Assembly: GCA_000969725.1 (NCBI GenBank)
Contig: JXSR01S010307.1
Length of the DNA stretch: 34,246 nucleotides
DNA from: Ophiothrix spiculata
Taxonomy: Eukaryota > Echinodermata > Ophiuroidea > Amphilepidida > Ophiotrichidae
Reading direction: 5' to 3' (one strand)
Shown here: piece by piece, positions 1-10,144 of the stretch
Layout: every line of letters starts with the position of its first letter
Numbering within the stretch: position 1 is the first letter of the stretch
The notes under the pieces: generated by a model
What the model was told of the DNA's origin: nothing
The model's input: the letters and a program-made list of their open reading frames with translations, nothing else
Databases searched by the model: none
Program-made: the position numbers and the translations under genes

Positions 1-69
1 GTCAGTGGTTCTTGAAATGGTTCTTCAGGTGACGGTGTCACCTGAAGAACCATTTCAAGAACCACTGAC
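1..69. repeat. Perfect palindrome, 33-bp arms, 3-nt loop
   Basis: Positions 1-33 (starting GTCAGTGGTTCT) and 37-69 are exact reverse complements around the loop GGT. It lies in COQ3 intron 3, just past the exon 3 donor in the direction of transcription. The arms may extend past position 1, so the full size is unknown. It could be the tip of a hairpin transposable element, an inverted duplication, or an assembly artefact at a sequence end. Confidence 0.9.
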
Positions 70-177
70 CCAAGACTGGAGGTCATGCAGTGTGCAATCC
101 AAATTTATGACATAAGGCAGCTATTGCAGATACGACTTTCTTGCACTCACATGAAGAACTCCTCATTCTCTTATTAC

Positions 178-420
178 CTTCACTAAATCTACACAGGTAG
201 AAACAAGTTGTGGAACATCGCTGACATGCTCTAGCACTTCTGATGCTACAACAACATCAAACGTTCCAGCCTCGGTAAAGAGCAGATCTTCAGCAGTGCC
301 ATGGATATATTTGATTTGGGTTCGAATCCCTGGATCATGTGCAGCATGTGCTTGTGCAATAGGGATGTTTTCTTCCGTTGCATCAACTCCTATTACTGTT
401 GCTCCTAGTCTTGCTAGAGG
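178..420 (-). CDS. COQ3: COQ3 coding exon 3
   Basis: 243 nt (81 whole codons) between acceptor TTATACAG|CC at 421/420 and donor GTGAAG|GTAATA at 178/177. Encodes residues 152-232: PLGRLG-like start (PLARLGATVIGVD), the acidic residue that contacts the AdoMet ribose, and FDVVVASEVLEHV. The exon stops at ...VDLVK, exactly where relatives continue with PGGS, so the next exon must lie beyond the left edge. Confidence 0.95.
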
Positions 421-3400
421 CTGTATAAAAACAGAAAGAAAATAAAACACATAATTAAACAAAATCATATATATGGCCATGCAGCACAATGTTCTTTGCT
501 TTCTCATATATTGCCCATTTTAAAACAAGGTGTATAGGGCATATAATTGGCAAAAGGGTGATATGCTCCAAAGCATTTATTAAAAACAAAATCCGAAAAC
601 CAGACCCGCATGCAGTAAGAGTAAAATCAGGATCAATAATATTTTAAAGATCATAATTAAGTACCACCATTGTCAGGGAAATGAGGGGAACGGATCACAT
701 AACTCCTCCACCCATCTGCAGAAATTCAAGATGCGCAGTTTCTAATCCAACTTGACAATAATTCCAGTTGATTTTCACAGGTCATATGTATTGTATCTTG
801 TTAAGAAAACTGCAAAATGGAAGCAATTCTAAGCTATTCAACAAGTGACATGTTTCTATTTAATCAGCACTATTTGATGGATGATGGTCTGTCTTAAGTT
901 GCCAATTTGTCTCGGGTTGCCAATTTGTTTACTTTGACTATAAACATACCACAATTTGTTCATATTTTTTGATCTCGAAAGTCACACTTTTTCCAAGTCC
1001 TACTTCACTTCTAAATGGTCACAATTTTCCTGAAATAAATGAATGCACTTGAAATGTCAAACTCTATGTTATGTATAAGCTGGGAACAACCCATCACAAT
1101 GCATACCTACTAGTTACTTATTTTGTTGTCCATGTCAACAATGTTATATGACCAGCATCGGCTGGTCAAGCCGTTCTTTCAGTTCTTAGCACCGCTCGAT
1201 TTTGCAGAGCATAAAAAAAAAATCAACATTTGTTTTCTCAAAACATAAAAATACTGTATTTCCTCGGAAAAACCTCTGCATAAAACCATACAATCTTTTT
1301 AGTCCACGACTATAATAGGCCTAGTTTTTACCCCCAAAGACCAAATCACCATGCTGACACTTGAAAACACTACATGTGTTCCTTGTAAATAGCCCAGTTT
1401 TCACTGAAAGCATAGGCCCTGCCCACTTTGGTTCTAAGTTCGATAAGCACCACTTTCTGCTTTGTTTCTGTTGAAATCCTGGCTTGCGTAACATTTCTCA
1501 TTGAAGGTGGTGTATTTTCAGTACGTTATAGCCGGTGCTATTTATCGGCAGAACCGAAAATGAACCTCTTCGGCATGTTATGATGCAATATGTATTTTAC
1601 CAAAATAGCGGAATTATGAATGTGTAAAGTCTAGCTTCCATATCCACCATGGTCTTGGCGCACGCTTACCAGTTATGTTTTGTGTGGATCTATGGGTAGA
1701 CGATTAATGCTTGTGTAATCACCGAGTCGATAAAAATGCCAGACTGCAGATCGCACAACCTTCTTACGTTGTAATGCATTAGTCACACTGTCTGCTTTAG
1801 ATTGTTATTTTTTTCAACCCAAGAGTCATTTATCATGATAAATTCCCGGACAAATTTACTTTCAGATATGAATTGCTCTTCAAACTCTATTGTGCTATTT
1901 ACAACGTCATAATTATGTTCTTCAATTTCCCAGACGTAGATCATGAGAAGCTATGAGATAGCTTGTTGTTTTATAGGCCTAGTACTAGTCAAATTATCCG
2001 TGTGCCTGGTCTATAAGAATAGGCTACAAATGCACTATTAGTAACCCGATATAAAGGTCACGGGATTCCTGGTTTTAATTTTGTTTTGACCAACATTCCA
2101 TTCTGATCTGTATTTAATCCATTTAAGGCTTTTTTCCTTGAAACATTAATGTAAGCTGCTTAAACCATCAAGTCTCGCAGTAAAGTCTTGCATTTAGTTG
2201 TAAGTTGGCTTCGACAAAGTTTGAATTTTTTACACATGAAAATTGAAACTTGGGTAAGTTTATAACCTTGAATATCAATTTTAACACTTCATTGTTTTCT
2301 AACTTATTTTGTTTTTATTTACAGCCCGGTTGGATTTGCAGTTATTTTCTTTCCTTCTTCTAGTGTGAATTTATAGGAAGGATTTTGAAAAAGTATTATA
2401 TAAACACAAATTTACCCCAAAAAACCCCACAAAACTGAAACTACAGTGAGAAAAATAAGAAAGAAAAGCATGGATTGTGAAAGTTTGGAGGAAGCTATTT
2501 TCTCAAATAAAGGGGCAAAAGTATGCATGAAATCGCACCATTTCGGGGCACATTTAAAAAAAATTCTACAGCTCAGGGGGGCACATCCCCCCTCAAACTC
2601 CCCCCTGCAGCAACTTCATTGCAGATAGAACTGCAGACAAAAACACCCACGAGCCCCCTACTGTATATGACCTGACTATTATTATTGGGTGCAGAGACCC
2701 ATGAAATAAGTAACATATAGATTGTGACATGTGGTAGCATCACAATATGGGGGTGCCCTGGCAAAATCTGTAAGAGGAAATTTGCAAATTTCAAAATTGA
2801 GTTTATGACATATTTTGATTCTCTGTAATCTCAGCTTTTGAAATATATCATAGATGGTCTGAATTTGTTTGAGGAGCCAACGTCCTATGGGACATGGTGC
2901 ATAGATAGATAGATAGATATCACACTTTCTTTCTCCATCCTTCATTTAGAGATCAAAATCCAAAGCAGTCCACTGAATAAATTGCAATAAAATTGGCTGT
3001 AAATCGATTTTAAAGATACTGATTACTATAATGTATAGCTACATGCAATCAATTAACCGTAAACAATTGCAATTCCTGGAAAGGTTGACTTTCAAAACTT
3101 AAGGTATAATTAAACACTTATATGCAAGAATGCGTTTTATGTCAAAAAACAAAATTCGACTTTTTCCACCCTATTTTTATTTCAGATGCCATTTACTCAA
3201 AATGTCGATGTGCGACTTTCCTCTCATTTTGCCAGAGCTAGCAGCCCACATATAGTCTTACCTCTGCAAGTATACCGCCCCCACAGCCTACATCCAGGAT
3301 GAGTGTTCCTGTTAATGGTGCTGCACTCATGCTGCCAGTCCTGTCTAGGACTGCATCTCTGATTAGAGGCACCCTCAGCTCATTCATTGTGTGCAGAGCT

Positions 3401-6400
3401 TGAAACTCCCCTACTTCATCCCACCATTGTTCAGCTAGTGCCTTGAATTTGTTGATTTCTTCCTCATCAATAGTAGACTGAGCTTTAGGCTTCTCTTGAT
3501 TGGTTCTCAATGCATGTGATGCACAGAAAGACCTGTAAATGTGAAGCAATTACAAATTTAATGACAGAGTTAAACAACTGAGGCTAAATCATGCTTTTAA
3601 TATTTTTAACCTTCAAGGTCCACCTTACCTTCATCAAAACTTCAGCAGGGCACATATAGTACATTCTCATACAACTAGATCAAGTGATAACAGTTTATTG
3701 TGACAAGGGTAATTTACTACAATGCCATCTTGGATTGGAATGCTCTCCCATCTAACATCAAGGGATTACCCAATAAGCATACTTTTAAGCAAATGTCAAG
3801 CGCCATCATGCAAATACATCTCTTCATCAGGAGTTGTCTGATTTCATTGTGTAATTTTGGCCCTCCATCATTTGTTGTTTGTCTGTTCTCCATTCATCTT
3901 TTTTTCTGTTCTTCCCTTGGCCCCATTGGAAATAACTTCAAATAAGCTTGCTTCTATTGTCAGGCTTAATTGGTAATCCTGGATTGTCAGCTTTGTCCTC
4001 GTGTTTGTCTATTGATGGCATTGTGTTGAATGTTGGCCATGTTCATTTTTCAAATGTATGCTGCTGTTCAAATGTATTTCATGTTTTCTATATTTTGTAT
4101 ACTATGTAATTTTGTTGTACCGTACTTTATACTTGGCATATCCGAATAATAAACAAACAAACAAACTAACAAACAAACCAATATGACCATACGCAGAAAT
4201 AAAGTCCAGGTCAGATTGCTTCATTTTATTATAAACCACACCCACTGAATAAGAATTAATTATAGACAAATTAGACAGTCGGAAGGCCAACTCACAAAAT
4301 GACGTAAATTTACGTCATACCATTATAGCAGAACTGCGCACTTCATTGAACTTTACATTGTCGCTGTTGGTATGATAATGTTTTCATGTAATATTTGGGC
4401 AGCTCATTAATATTGATATTCTGGAAAAAATAATTGACCAATCAGTATCAAATATTACCTTTCAGTCAAGCACTGCTGGGGGCATCTTTATGGTAATTTG
4501 AGACCAAGCTGACATCTACAACACAATCGTCAGAGATCTCCAAAGTAGCGCCATCTTTGGAATACTGTCGATCGAAAGTGTGGGTTTATTTACAATTTTT
4601 GAAACTTGGCAAAAATGGTCTAAAGTGCAAACATCACCAGCCTGCACAATTGACAATGATTGATCCAAAAACCTGAGACCGTACTCAGCCAAAAACAGGT
4701 GCGTAGCCAGGATTGCATACCCCCGGGGTGCGCAATGAATGCTATTCCAAAATGGCGACGGGTCAACGGGCCGCTAGGGGCACTTGCCTATATCGGACGG
4801 GTCACCAAATGTATCATTACCAGTAATTAGGAGTTATAGGAGAAAGACCCATTCTGTCTTGTGAGTAGTTGAAATATTTTTTGAAATTTGCAGGAATGAA
4901 ACATACGCCTACTGTAGATCTACTTATAAATGTACCAAAATTCATCTTTGGCACTCATTTCCTTCATGTTTAGGCCCATCATGAAAACTATCTTATTTTG
5001 ATACAATTTTTCCTAGTGAAACACACAGTAAACAGCAAATGCTGAACTTAGCATACTGACTATTAAGTTCAAAGCTCAGTGTGTTACAATAGGAAAAATT
5101 GTATTAAAATCAGATAGTTTTCATGATGGGGCATAACCATGAAGGAAGTGAGTGCCAAAGATGAATTTTGGTACATAAGTAGATCTAGGTACCATGTATG
5201 TTTCATTACTGCAAATTTCAAAAAATTATTTCAACTGCGCACAGGGGAACCACTCACGGAAGGGGTCTTTTATGCTTATTTTTTAAATAGGCTAAAGTGC
5301 CTACCTTGGTGGAAGTGGAACCTTACCAATCTTGATGACCCTGGTGCAGATAATGAATTTCAGAGCTGAGACTGCAAAACAGGTTTCGGTTGCTTAATGA
5401 TGAACTAGACACAAATGAATCCAATGCAGACTGCTTGAAAAAACACCACAATCATCAAAGAGACAGCAGATTAAGTCTTTGGAATTCATCAAGTAAAGAA
5501 GAAGCTATCCAGATCTCCGATGCAACTCTTGCACTGACAGATAAAGGAAGGAAAGCAAGGGGGGGGGGGCGTCACCAGGTGTGAGAACTACAGGACCATC
5601 AGCCTGATTGGCCATTCCAGCGGAAAACTTCTTGAAATTATAGGGGGCGGATGGGGCCCTGTGTGGAAGCCATTCTAGCAGAGGAACAAGCAGGGTTCAG
5701 ACCTGGCCGCTCCACAATTGAACATGTCTTCGCCCTGAAGCTCTTAATCCAGCGTCGCCTTGAGAGGAGGGATTGGGGGGGGGGTTGCTGTCTTCATTGA
5801 TTACAAGAAGGCGTTTGATCGAGTATGGCACGATGGCCTCTTTGCAGTGATGCTTCATTGTGGTGTACCTCAGGGGCTGATCGGCATCATCGGAGATCTC
5901 TGTGCCAAGGCTGAGAGCTGCATCAGACTTGGCAACAATCTTGCAGAGTGGTTTGAAACAACTATTGGCGTGCGCCAGGGATGCCTTCTGTCACCAGACC
6001 TCTTCAACCTATTTCTCGAAAACATCTTAGCAGAAGCCTTTTGAGAACTGTAAAAAACTTGGGCATAAACGTGGATGGCTACAAATCAAAAGACCTCCAT
6101 TTTGCTGATGATATAGCTCTCATCGCTGACTCAGAGGATGATCTGCAGGCCTTGATCGATCAAGTTCATCATGTTGGCATGAGGTATGGGATTGAGATCA
6201 GTATCCCTAGAACAGAGGCTGTGGTGTTCTCCCGTGGTGGCCGGCTCCCAGTGGGGGTCCAGCTTGGTGGTGCGCTGCTTGGGCAGGTTGATGGATTCAG
6301 GTATTTGGGAGTAACACTAACACCATCAAACGACTCCACCAGCGAAATCAAAAGCAGATTATTATTGGCATCAACAGCACTGGGAAAATTACAGAGAGTC

Positions 6401-7623
6401 TGGAGTGATAAAGACATCTCACTCTCCACCAAATTACGGCTTGTTAATGCACTTGTCAACCCAGTGCTTCTGTGTGGCTCTGAAGTCTGGACCATTAAAA
6501 AGAATGACATGAAGAAGTTGGAAGCATTTGAATCTGCGGTGCTGCAGAAAAGTCCTTAATATCAGCTGGAGGGATGGGGTCCGTAATGAGGAAGTTCTGT
6601 CCGGAATCTCCTCCTGCCACTTTCAACCAAAAAGGATCCTGGCTCGTATCGCTGTCTCGCAGCTGGCATGGTTTGGTCACTTGTGTGGAATGGGCAACAT
6701 CCGCCAACCCAAACGCATTCTCATGGAAACTGTCACTGGCACAAACAGACAGGGAAGACCAAGGAAGAGATGGGAAGATGACATCATTGTTGGCACCACC
6801 TTCCACAAGGCATATTTGGAAACGCAAGATCTTGAATAGATGGTCTGAATTTGTTCGAGGAGCCAACGTCCTATGGGACATGGTGCATAGATAGATTGTA
6901 GTGCCTACGTCACCTTCTCACAAGAAGGTGACTACCAGCTCCATTGACCTTCTCTATAGAAAATTTCATAAGTCAATATCTTCTTTCAGAGAGCATATAA
7001 ATTTACCAAAGGTATGCCAGTATATTCTCATTAGTATTTAACAACATATAACAGGCCAATATCAGCTTCAGTTGAGATGATAGAGGTGACCTTGAGGGTG
7101 AAAAGTGGATCATGAATTGCCCCTTTAAACGGCAATATAACTCCACATATTTCTTGTAACTCTGGACACTTGGTCCTGAGTTACAATTATTGGAACTAAC
7201 CCGGACGCAAATCTGCACCCAGTCAGGCTAAAGTAAAGACTACTATAGTTGTTGGATTTAATTCGTGAACGCGTACTCAGAGCCTTGTGCGTACACGCGA
7301 ACTAAACAACCTTGAAAATATACGCTCGCGTCAGGGTCAGGGATCACTGCGTACTTGCTACAAACACGCGTTCACGAATTAAATCCAACAACAATATACA
7401 AAAAAATGCTAGACTAGACTAAGAAATTAAATTCCCCTTACCTTTTTGAAATGCAATTGTTTGGATGTACCAGTCTTGAATATACCGATGCTGGAAGTGA
7501 CACTGCGTGGATATGCTTGGCTTTATTACAAAAAAGAACAGGCTTCCGAATTTGACAACTTTTTGTCAAGCCGCGACAACCTGCTATGCGAATGGACCCA
7601 AAATATGGGCATGCCATCCTCAT
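178..7623 (-). CDS. COQ3: COQ3, ubiquinone biosynthesis O-methyltransferase, mitochondrial (partial, 3' end off the window)
   Basis: Minus-strand gene, coding exons 7623-7442, 3532-3262 and 420-178, joined at GT-AG introns with compatible phases (2, then 0), giving 232 residues. COQ3 uses S-adenosylmethionine to methylate hydroxyls on the benzoquinone ring during coenzyme Q synthesis, on the matrix side of the inner mitochondrial membrane. The first 60 residues contain no Asp or Glu and many Arg/Lys, as in a mitochondrial presequence. Family signatures follow: AEQWWDE near residue 95, MNELRVPLIRD near 111-121, the AdoMet-binding loop LDVGCGGGILAE at 140-151, the acidic loop VIGVDATEEN near 160, and VVASEVLEHV at 208-217. 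Human COQ3 is about 369 residues, so roughly the last third (starting PGGS in relatives) lies left of position 1. An in-frame stop lies just upstream (7659-7657). Identification is very secure. Confidence 0.95.
421..2850. other. COQ3 intron 2, left part: no gene seen
   Basis: AT-rich intronic sequence with no exon-like reading frame I can support on either strand. Small features only: a short direct repeat of GTTGCCAATTTGT near 897-930, and a G-run/C-run inverted patch near 2573-2600 around GCACATCCCCCC. The rest is unannotated. Confidence 0.5.
2851..2920 (+). mobile_element. 5'-truncated LINE 3' end with GATA tail
   Basis: Positions 2851-2910 match 6837-6896, the 3' end of the LINE described at 5570-6900, with a single mismatch over 60 bases. 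The copy ends in about five GATA units. This is what target-primed reverse transcription leaves when it aborts early: only the extreme 3' end plus a short tandem-repeat tail. Same orientation as the longer copy. Confidence 0.82.
3262..3532 (-). CDS. COQ3: COQ3 coding exon 2 (AdoMet motif I)
   Basis: 271 nt between an acceptor (CATTTACAG|G at 3533/3532) and a donor (GCAGAG|GTAAGA at 3262/3261). It completes the split Arg codon from exon 1 and encodes residues 62-151. These include the EQWWDE and NELRVPLIRD family motifs and the glycine-rich DVGCGGG loop that binds S-adenosylmethionine. It ends on a full Glu codon (phase 0). Confidence 0.95.
3690..4180 (+). mobile_element. LINE 3' fragment (CR1/jockey-like C-terminus) with CAAA tail
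   Basis: A short frame from about 3700 encodes a peptide with the DWNALPSNIKGL and HTFK motifs. WN-x-LP followed by a Phe-Lys motif is typical of the C-terminal end of CR1/jockey-type reverse transcriptase ORFs. It is followed by about 200 bases of AT-rich sequence and a (CAAA)n tail at 4150-4180. It lies in COQ3 intron 1, antisense to the gene, and lacks the catalytic domain, so it is dead. Clade assignment is tentative. Confidence 0.6.
4868..5235. repeat. Long imperfect inverted repeat (arms about 158 bp)
   Basis: Positions 4868-5027 pair with the reverse complement of 5078-5235, at what I estimate as 85-90% identity with a few small indels, around a spacer of about 50 bases. Weaker pairing seems to extend to about 4842 and 5270. 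It lies in COQ3 intron 1. Transcription from either side would give a hairpin of about 150 bp. It could be a fold-back transposon or two MITEs in opposite orientation. Confidence 0.85.
5570..6900 (+). pseudogene. Degenerate non-LTR retrotransposon reverse transcriptase (LINE)
   Basis: Fragments in different frames form one reverse-transcriptase-like protein. In order: NYRTISLIGHSSGK (near 5586), EEQAGFRPGRSTIEHVF (near 5684), DYKKAFDRVWHDGL (near 5800, motif with catalytic Asp), GVRQGCLLSPDLFNLFL (near 5970), FADDIALIADS (near 6100, intact catalytic DD), LGVTL, then the C-terminal WFGHLCGM and GRPRKRWEDDI block near 6670-6780. The frame changes in the G-run near 5775, near 6040 and near 6550, and again near 6835 before the final codons WDMVHR and TAG at 6892-6894. 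It is therefore inactive. The short C-terminus and tandem-repeat tail resemble RTE-type LINEs, but I cannot fix the clade. It lies in COQ3 intron 1, antisense to the gene. Confidence 0.88.
6909..6932. repeat. Perfect 10-bp stem-loop after the LINE
   Basis: GTCACCTTCT and AGAAGGTGAC are exact reverse complements around the loop CACA. It lies about 10 bases beyond the LINE tail. Too short to assign; it may belong to the insertion site. Confidence 0.6.
7248..7392. mobile_element. MITE with perfect 27-bp terminal inverted repeats
   Basis: Positions 7248-7274 and 7366-7392 are exact reverse complements (outer end GTTGTTGGATTTAATTCG). Total length 145 bp, too small to encode anything. The interior is CpG-rich compared with its surroundings and contains several GCGTAC/GTACGC words. 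TATA-like sequence flanks both ends, but no clean target duplication can be fixed. It lies about 50 bp inside COQ3 intron 1, just past the exon 1 donor. Confidence 0.85.
7442..7623 (-). CDS. COQ3: COQ3 coding exon 1 (presequence)
   Basis: Reads from ATG at 7623 to a strong donor (AAAAG|GTAAGG) at 7442/7441, 182 nt, ending two bases into an Arg codon. A second in-frame ATG at 7617 has the better start context (A at -3, G at +4), so translation may begin there, two residues in. An in-frame TAA at 7659-7657 rules out a longer N-terminus in this exon. The peptide is basic, free of acidic residues, and Ser/Cys/Arg-rich, typical of matrix targeting. The exon was linked to exon 2 by splice phase and position; the presequence itself is not conserved enough to prove it. 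Confidence 0.82.
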
Positions 7624-8551
7624 ATGAAAGAAAACTGAACTGCCGTAGTACAAAGATTAATCAGGCATACGTCTTAACTACTAGTGACGACAAACTATTT
7701 GAAACGCATTTGGTAATCAGGAAATTATTGTTAAGCTTACTAAAATTAATGCTCAAGCAGACGACATTGACCTTTGAACCTCATGAAATATTATCCTCGT
7801 TCATCGTACGTAAAAATACGTTTTAGATGATGCAGAATCGTTCTTTGAATATGTTCAAATTTTTTTATAATAATAAATTATATTACCAATTTTATTTAAA
7901 ACCCATTATTTGAAATTTGTAGAACGAATAAAGAAAGAACAACAAAATATTGAGCGTTTCTTTTTGACCAACTTACGCGCGGATGAAGGTCAATGAACTT
8001 TACCCAGGCATTAATTGCCTTGATGATTTACAACCTACCCTTGCTGTAAATTGTGTGGAATTTTGAGAGGAATATGGTTGTTATATACATAATACATCAC
8101 CAAATAAAATCATCATTACATCTGCAGACATCTGAGCACATTTTGGCCAAGTTTTATCAAGGTATTTAAAGGAATAAACGTTGAAATTTGCCTCGAAAAC
8201 TTGCTTCGCTTGTGCAGGTGTTGTGCGAACGCTCAGCATGTAATTTTATCGAATGCATGAATGTTGACCATTTTTACTGAAATTGAGTGTGTGTTATAAC
8301 AATTTTGCGCAGTACAGTAATAATGTATTATTAAACATGCAAAGACAGTATAACATTGTATTGTTATTTTATGATAAATGTAAAAGGGCAGCAGAATACA
8401 TTTCAACTTCAAGCTCATCAATTTAAGTAACATGTCATGAGACGAATAAATCAAGCTTGCACAATCCACAACCACAGCCCACACATATTTAATTACAAGC
8501 AAGCTACACGTACATGAAAACAGGTGCAGGTTGGTATTCCGACAGGTAAAG

Positions 8552-8690
8552 TGTCTGCCAAAACATAGACAAAATCGGTCACGTGACCACGAATTGCAGG
8601 GCATCGGTCGCGTTTGTAAACAATTGGCCGGTGGCCCTTCACTCTGAATGTTTATATACATCGTCTGAAGAATTGTGACGCCGACTTTAA
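8552..8690 (+). repeat. E-box cassette, copy A (upstream of PNISR)
   Basis: About 139 bp that align with 10335-10446, in the same orientation, apart from two small gaps. Shared blocks: TCTGCCAAAA, GACAAAATC, GTCACGTGACCAC, TTTGTAAACAATTGGCC, CACTCTG and GAATTGTGA. The centre is the palindrome GGTCACGTGACC at 8577-8588, a canonical CACGTG E-box of the type bound by USF/MITF/TFE family bHLH-ZIP proteins. It may be a regulatory duplication or two copies of a dispersed repeat. Confidence 0.8.
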
Positions 8691-8695
8691 TTACT

Positions 8696-8810
8696 CAGAC
8701 AGTTTTTTTTGCCGACAGTTTCTTACTCCGACAGTTTTTTTCTCTGACAATTGGGAATTTATTGACCTGTCGGAGGAAAAAACTGTCGGAGCAAATACCT
8801 GTCGGAGAAA
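8696..8810. repeat. Nested palindromic array of CCGACAG / CTGTCGG words
   Basis: Three or four CCGACAG-like words followed by T-runs on the left face three CTGTCGGAG words with A-runs on the right. The inner arm (about 8727-8749) pairs almost perfectly with about 8768-8791 around an 18-base loop, and outer words extend the stem. It lies directly after cassette A, between the two promoters. Probably the remains of a fold-back element. Confidence 0.8.
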
Positions 8811-10071
8811 ACGAAAAGTGTATTATACTCATAATTCACTATTAATTGCTCATCTGATTGTTCATATTTTCAAATTTTAGTTGAATCGACCCAATCATTT
8901 TGATTTTGATGCGCCATTTTGTAGTTCGTAGCTGCCTATACTTTGCTGTGTAAATTTATCATGGTTTAGTTTAGACATATTTTTATTACTTAAAAAGAGA
9001 ACCAAGGGTGACCCCAAGGATACGTTCGATTGCAATGCAACTTGGCATGAAACGACGTCGACATAATGTGTTGACATAAAGTTGATATCATTATCAAAGA
9101 GTTGATTTTGCAGGAAAACGAAATTGTTTGGATATTAAATGACCCGTTTTAGACGCAGATATATATAGTAATGTGCTAGTTCTTTCTGCGTACGAAAATA
9201 TGGATGATATAAATTGAACTTTTTGTTGTGAACCATGGTAATAATAATGGGTGCAAATTAAATGCCTTTTTTTTCTGTTTAACTGAATGCCTAATATCAA
9301 GTTTTTATGGAATTTTACTGGCCCATTTTTGTTGGCGAATGAGATTTCATGTCAACATGTCGAGATATGCTTTATAATGTCAACATTATGACGACATAAA
9401 GGCATGTCGACAGAAACATAGTAATTATGATATTTGATAGTTCAGACATTTTTTTTTTTTTCAGAATTTTGAGGGGGTAATTATGCCTCACACAGATTGT
9501 GGCATGTTTCATGTGTTTCATTCAGTGAAGGCTACGAGTTGGACAGTACAAACTACAATATGTCAATTTGCCACCAATTGCATCATGAACAACTCTTACA
9601 GTGGTAGCAAATGCTGGTACATGTAGCAGAAACAACACTAGACCCTTGTTATATATTTATTATTAGCACACATACAATTTTACTGATTAAAAAAAAAAAA
9701 AATATTCCATTGTATTATGTAAAGCGAGTCAAATATATGGATAGTTTTATACTATAGTGCTTGTAAACTTAGTACAATTATACCACAGGTCTTTCAAAGA
9801 TTATTTTGTACACAAACTTAACACAATTTAAGCCTGTTTTATGCATGGTCATTTTCCAGGCAAAAGTTATTTTTCACTCATGTTTATCAATGCTCTCCAT
9901 CCAAAGTAAACAGGACGATGTAAATTGAAGGACGCCATTAGCAGATGAGTAGAAGAGATACCTCGCCAAACAAATATTGCCCACCTTGGGCGAGAAAGAA
10001 GGATCAGGTAGTAATTTGTGGTAAAGGAAAGCGAGCAAGAAATCTAGTGAGAAGAGTCGCCTTTCGTTATA

Positions 10072-10144
10072 ATGTGGGGTAATACTACACAATGGCAGGC
10101 GCAGTGGGGTGTGCAAGCCCAGCAACAGTATCAAGAAAATATGG
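10072..10144 (+). CDS. PNISR: PNISR coding exon 1
   Basis: ATG at 10072 (A at -3) opens MWGNTTQWQAQW, resembling the Trp/Gln-rich start of vertebrate PNISR. An in-frame TGA at 10048-10050 means no upstream extension in this exon. Ends at donor G|GTAAGA, one base into a Gly codon. The GC-richer 200 bases before it probably hold the 5' UTR. Confidence 0.88.

Larger units (their letters stand above)
7624..10071. promoter_or_regulatory. Divergent intergenic region between COQ3 and PNISR start codons
   Basis: About 2.45 kb separate the two outward-facing start codons, so this region must hold both 5' UTRs and promoters. I see no TATA box at a persuasive distance from either gene. Contents: a cassette with a 12-bp palindromic E-box at 8577-8588, a palindromic array of CCGACAG words at 8696-8810, sequence near 8882-8985 related to a repeat at 26905-27010, and a loose fold-back near 9340-9415 built from TGTCGACAT-like words. 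Exact transcription starts cannot be read from sequence. Confidence 0.6.

Noticed and set aside
5139..5584. Two short plus-strand frames as a separate gene or LINE ORF1
   Set aside because: The first lies mostly within the right arm of the inverted repeat; the second has no recognisable motif. Neither can be tied securely to the reverse transcriptase.
8233..8661. A 142-codon minus-strand frame as an upstream COQ3 exon
   Set aside because: It runs through cassette A and AT-rich DNA, shows no COQ3 similarity, and COQ3 exon 1 already has a start codon with an upstream in-frame stop.
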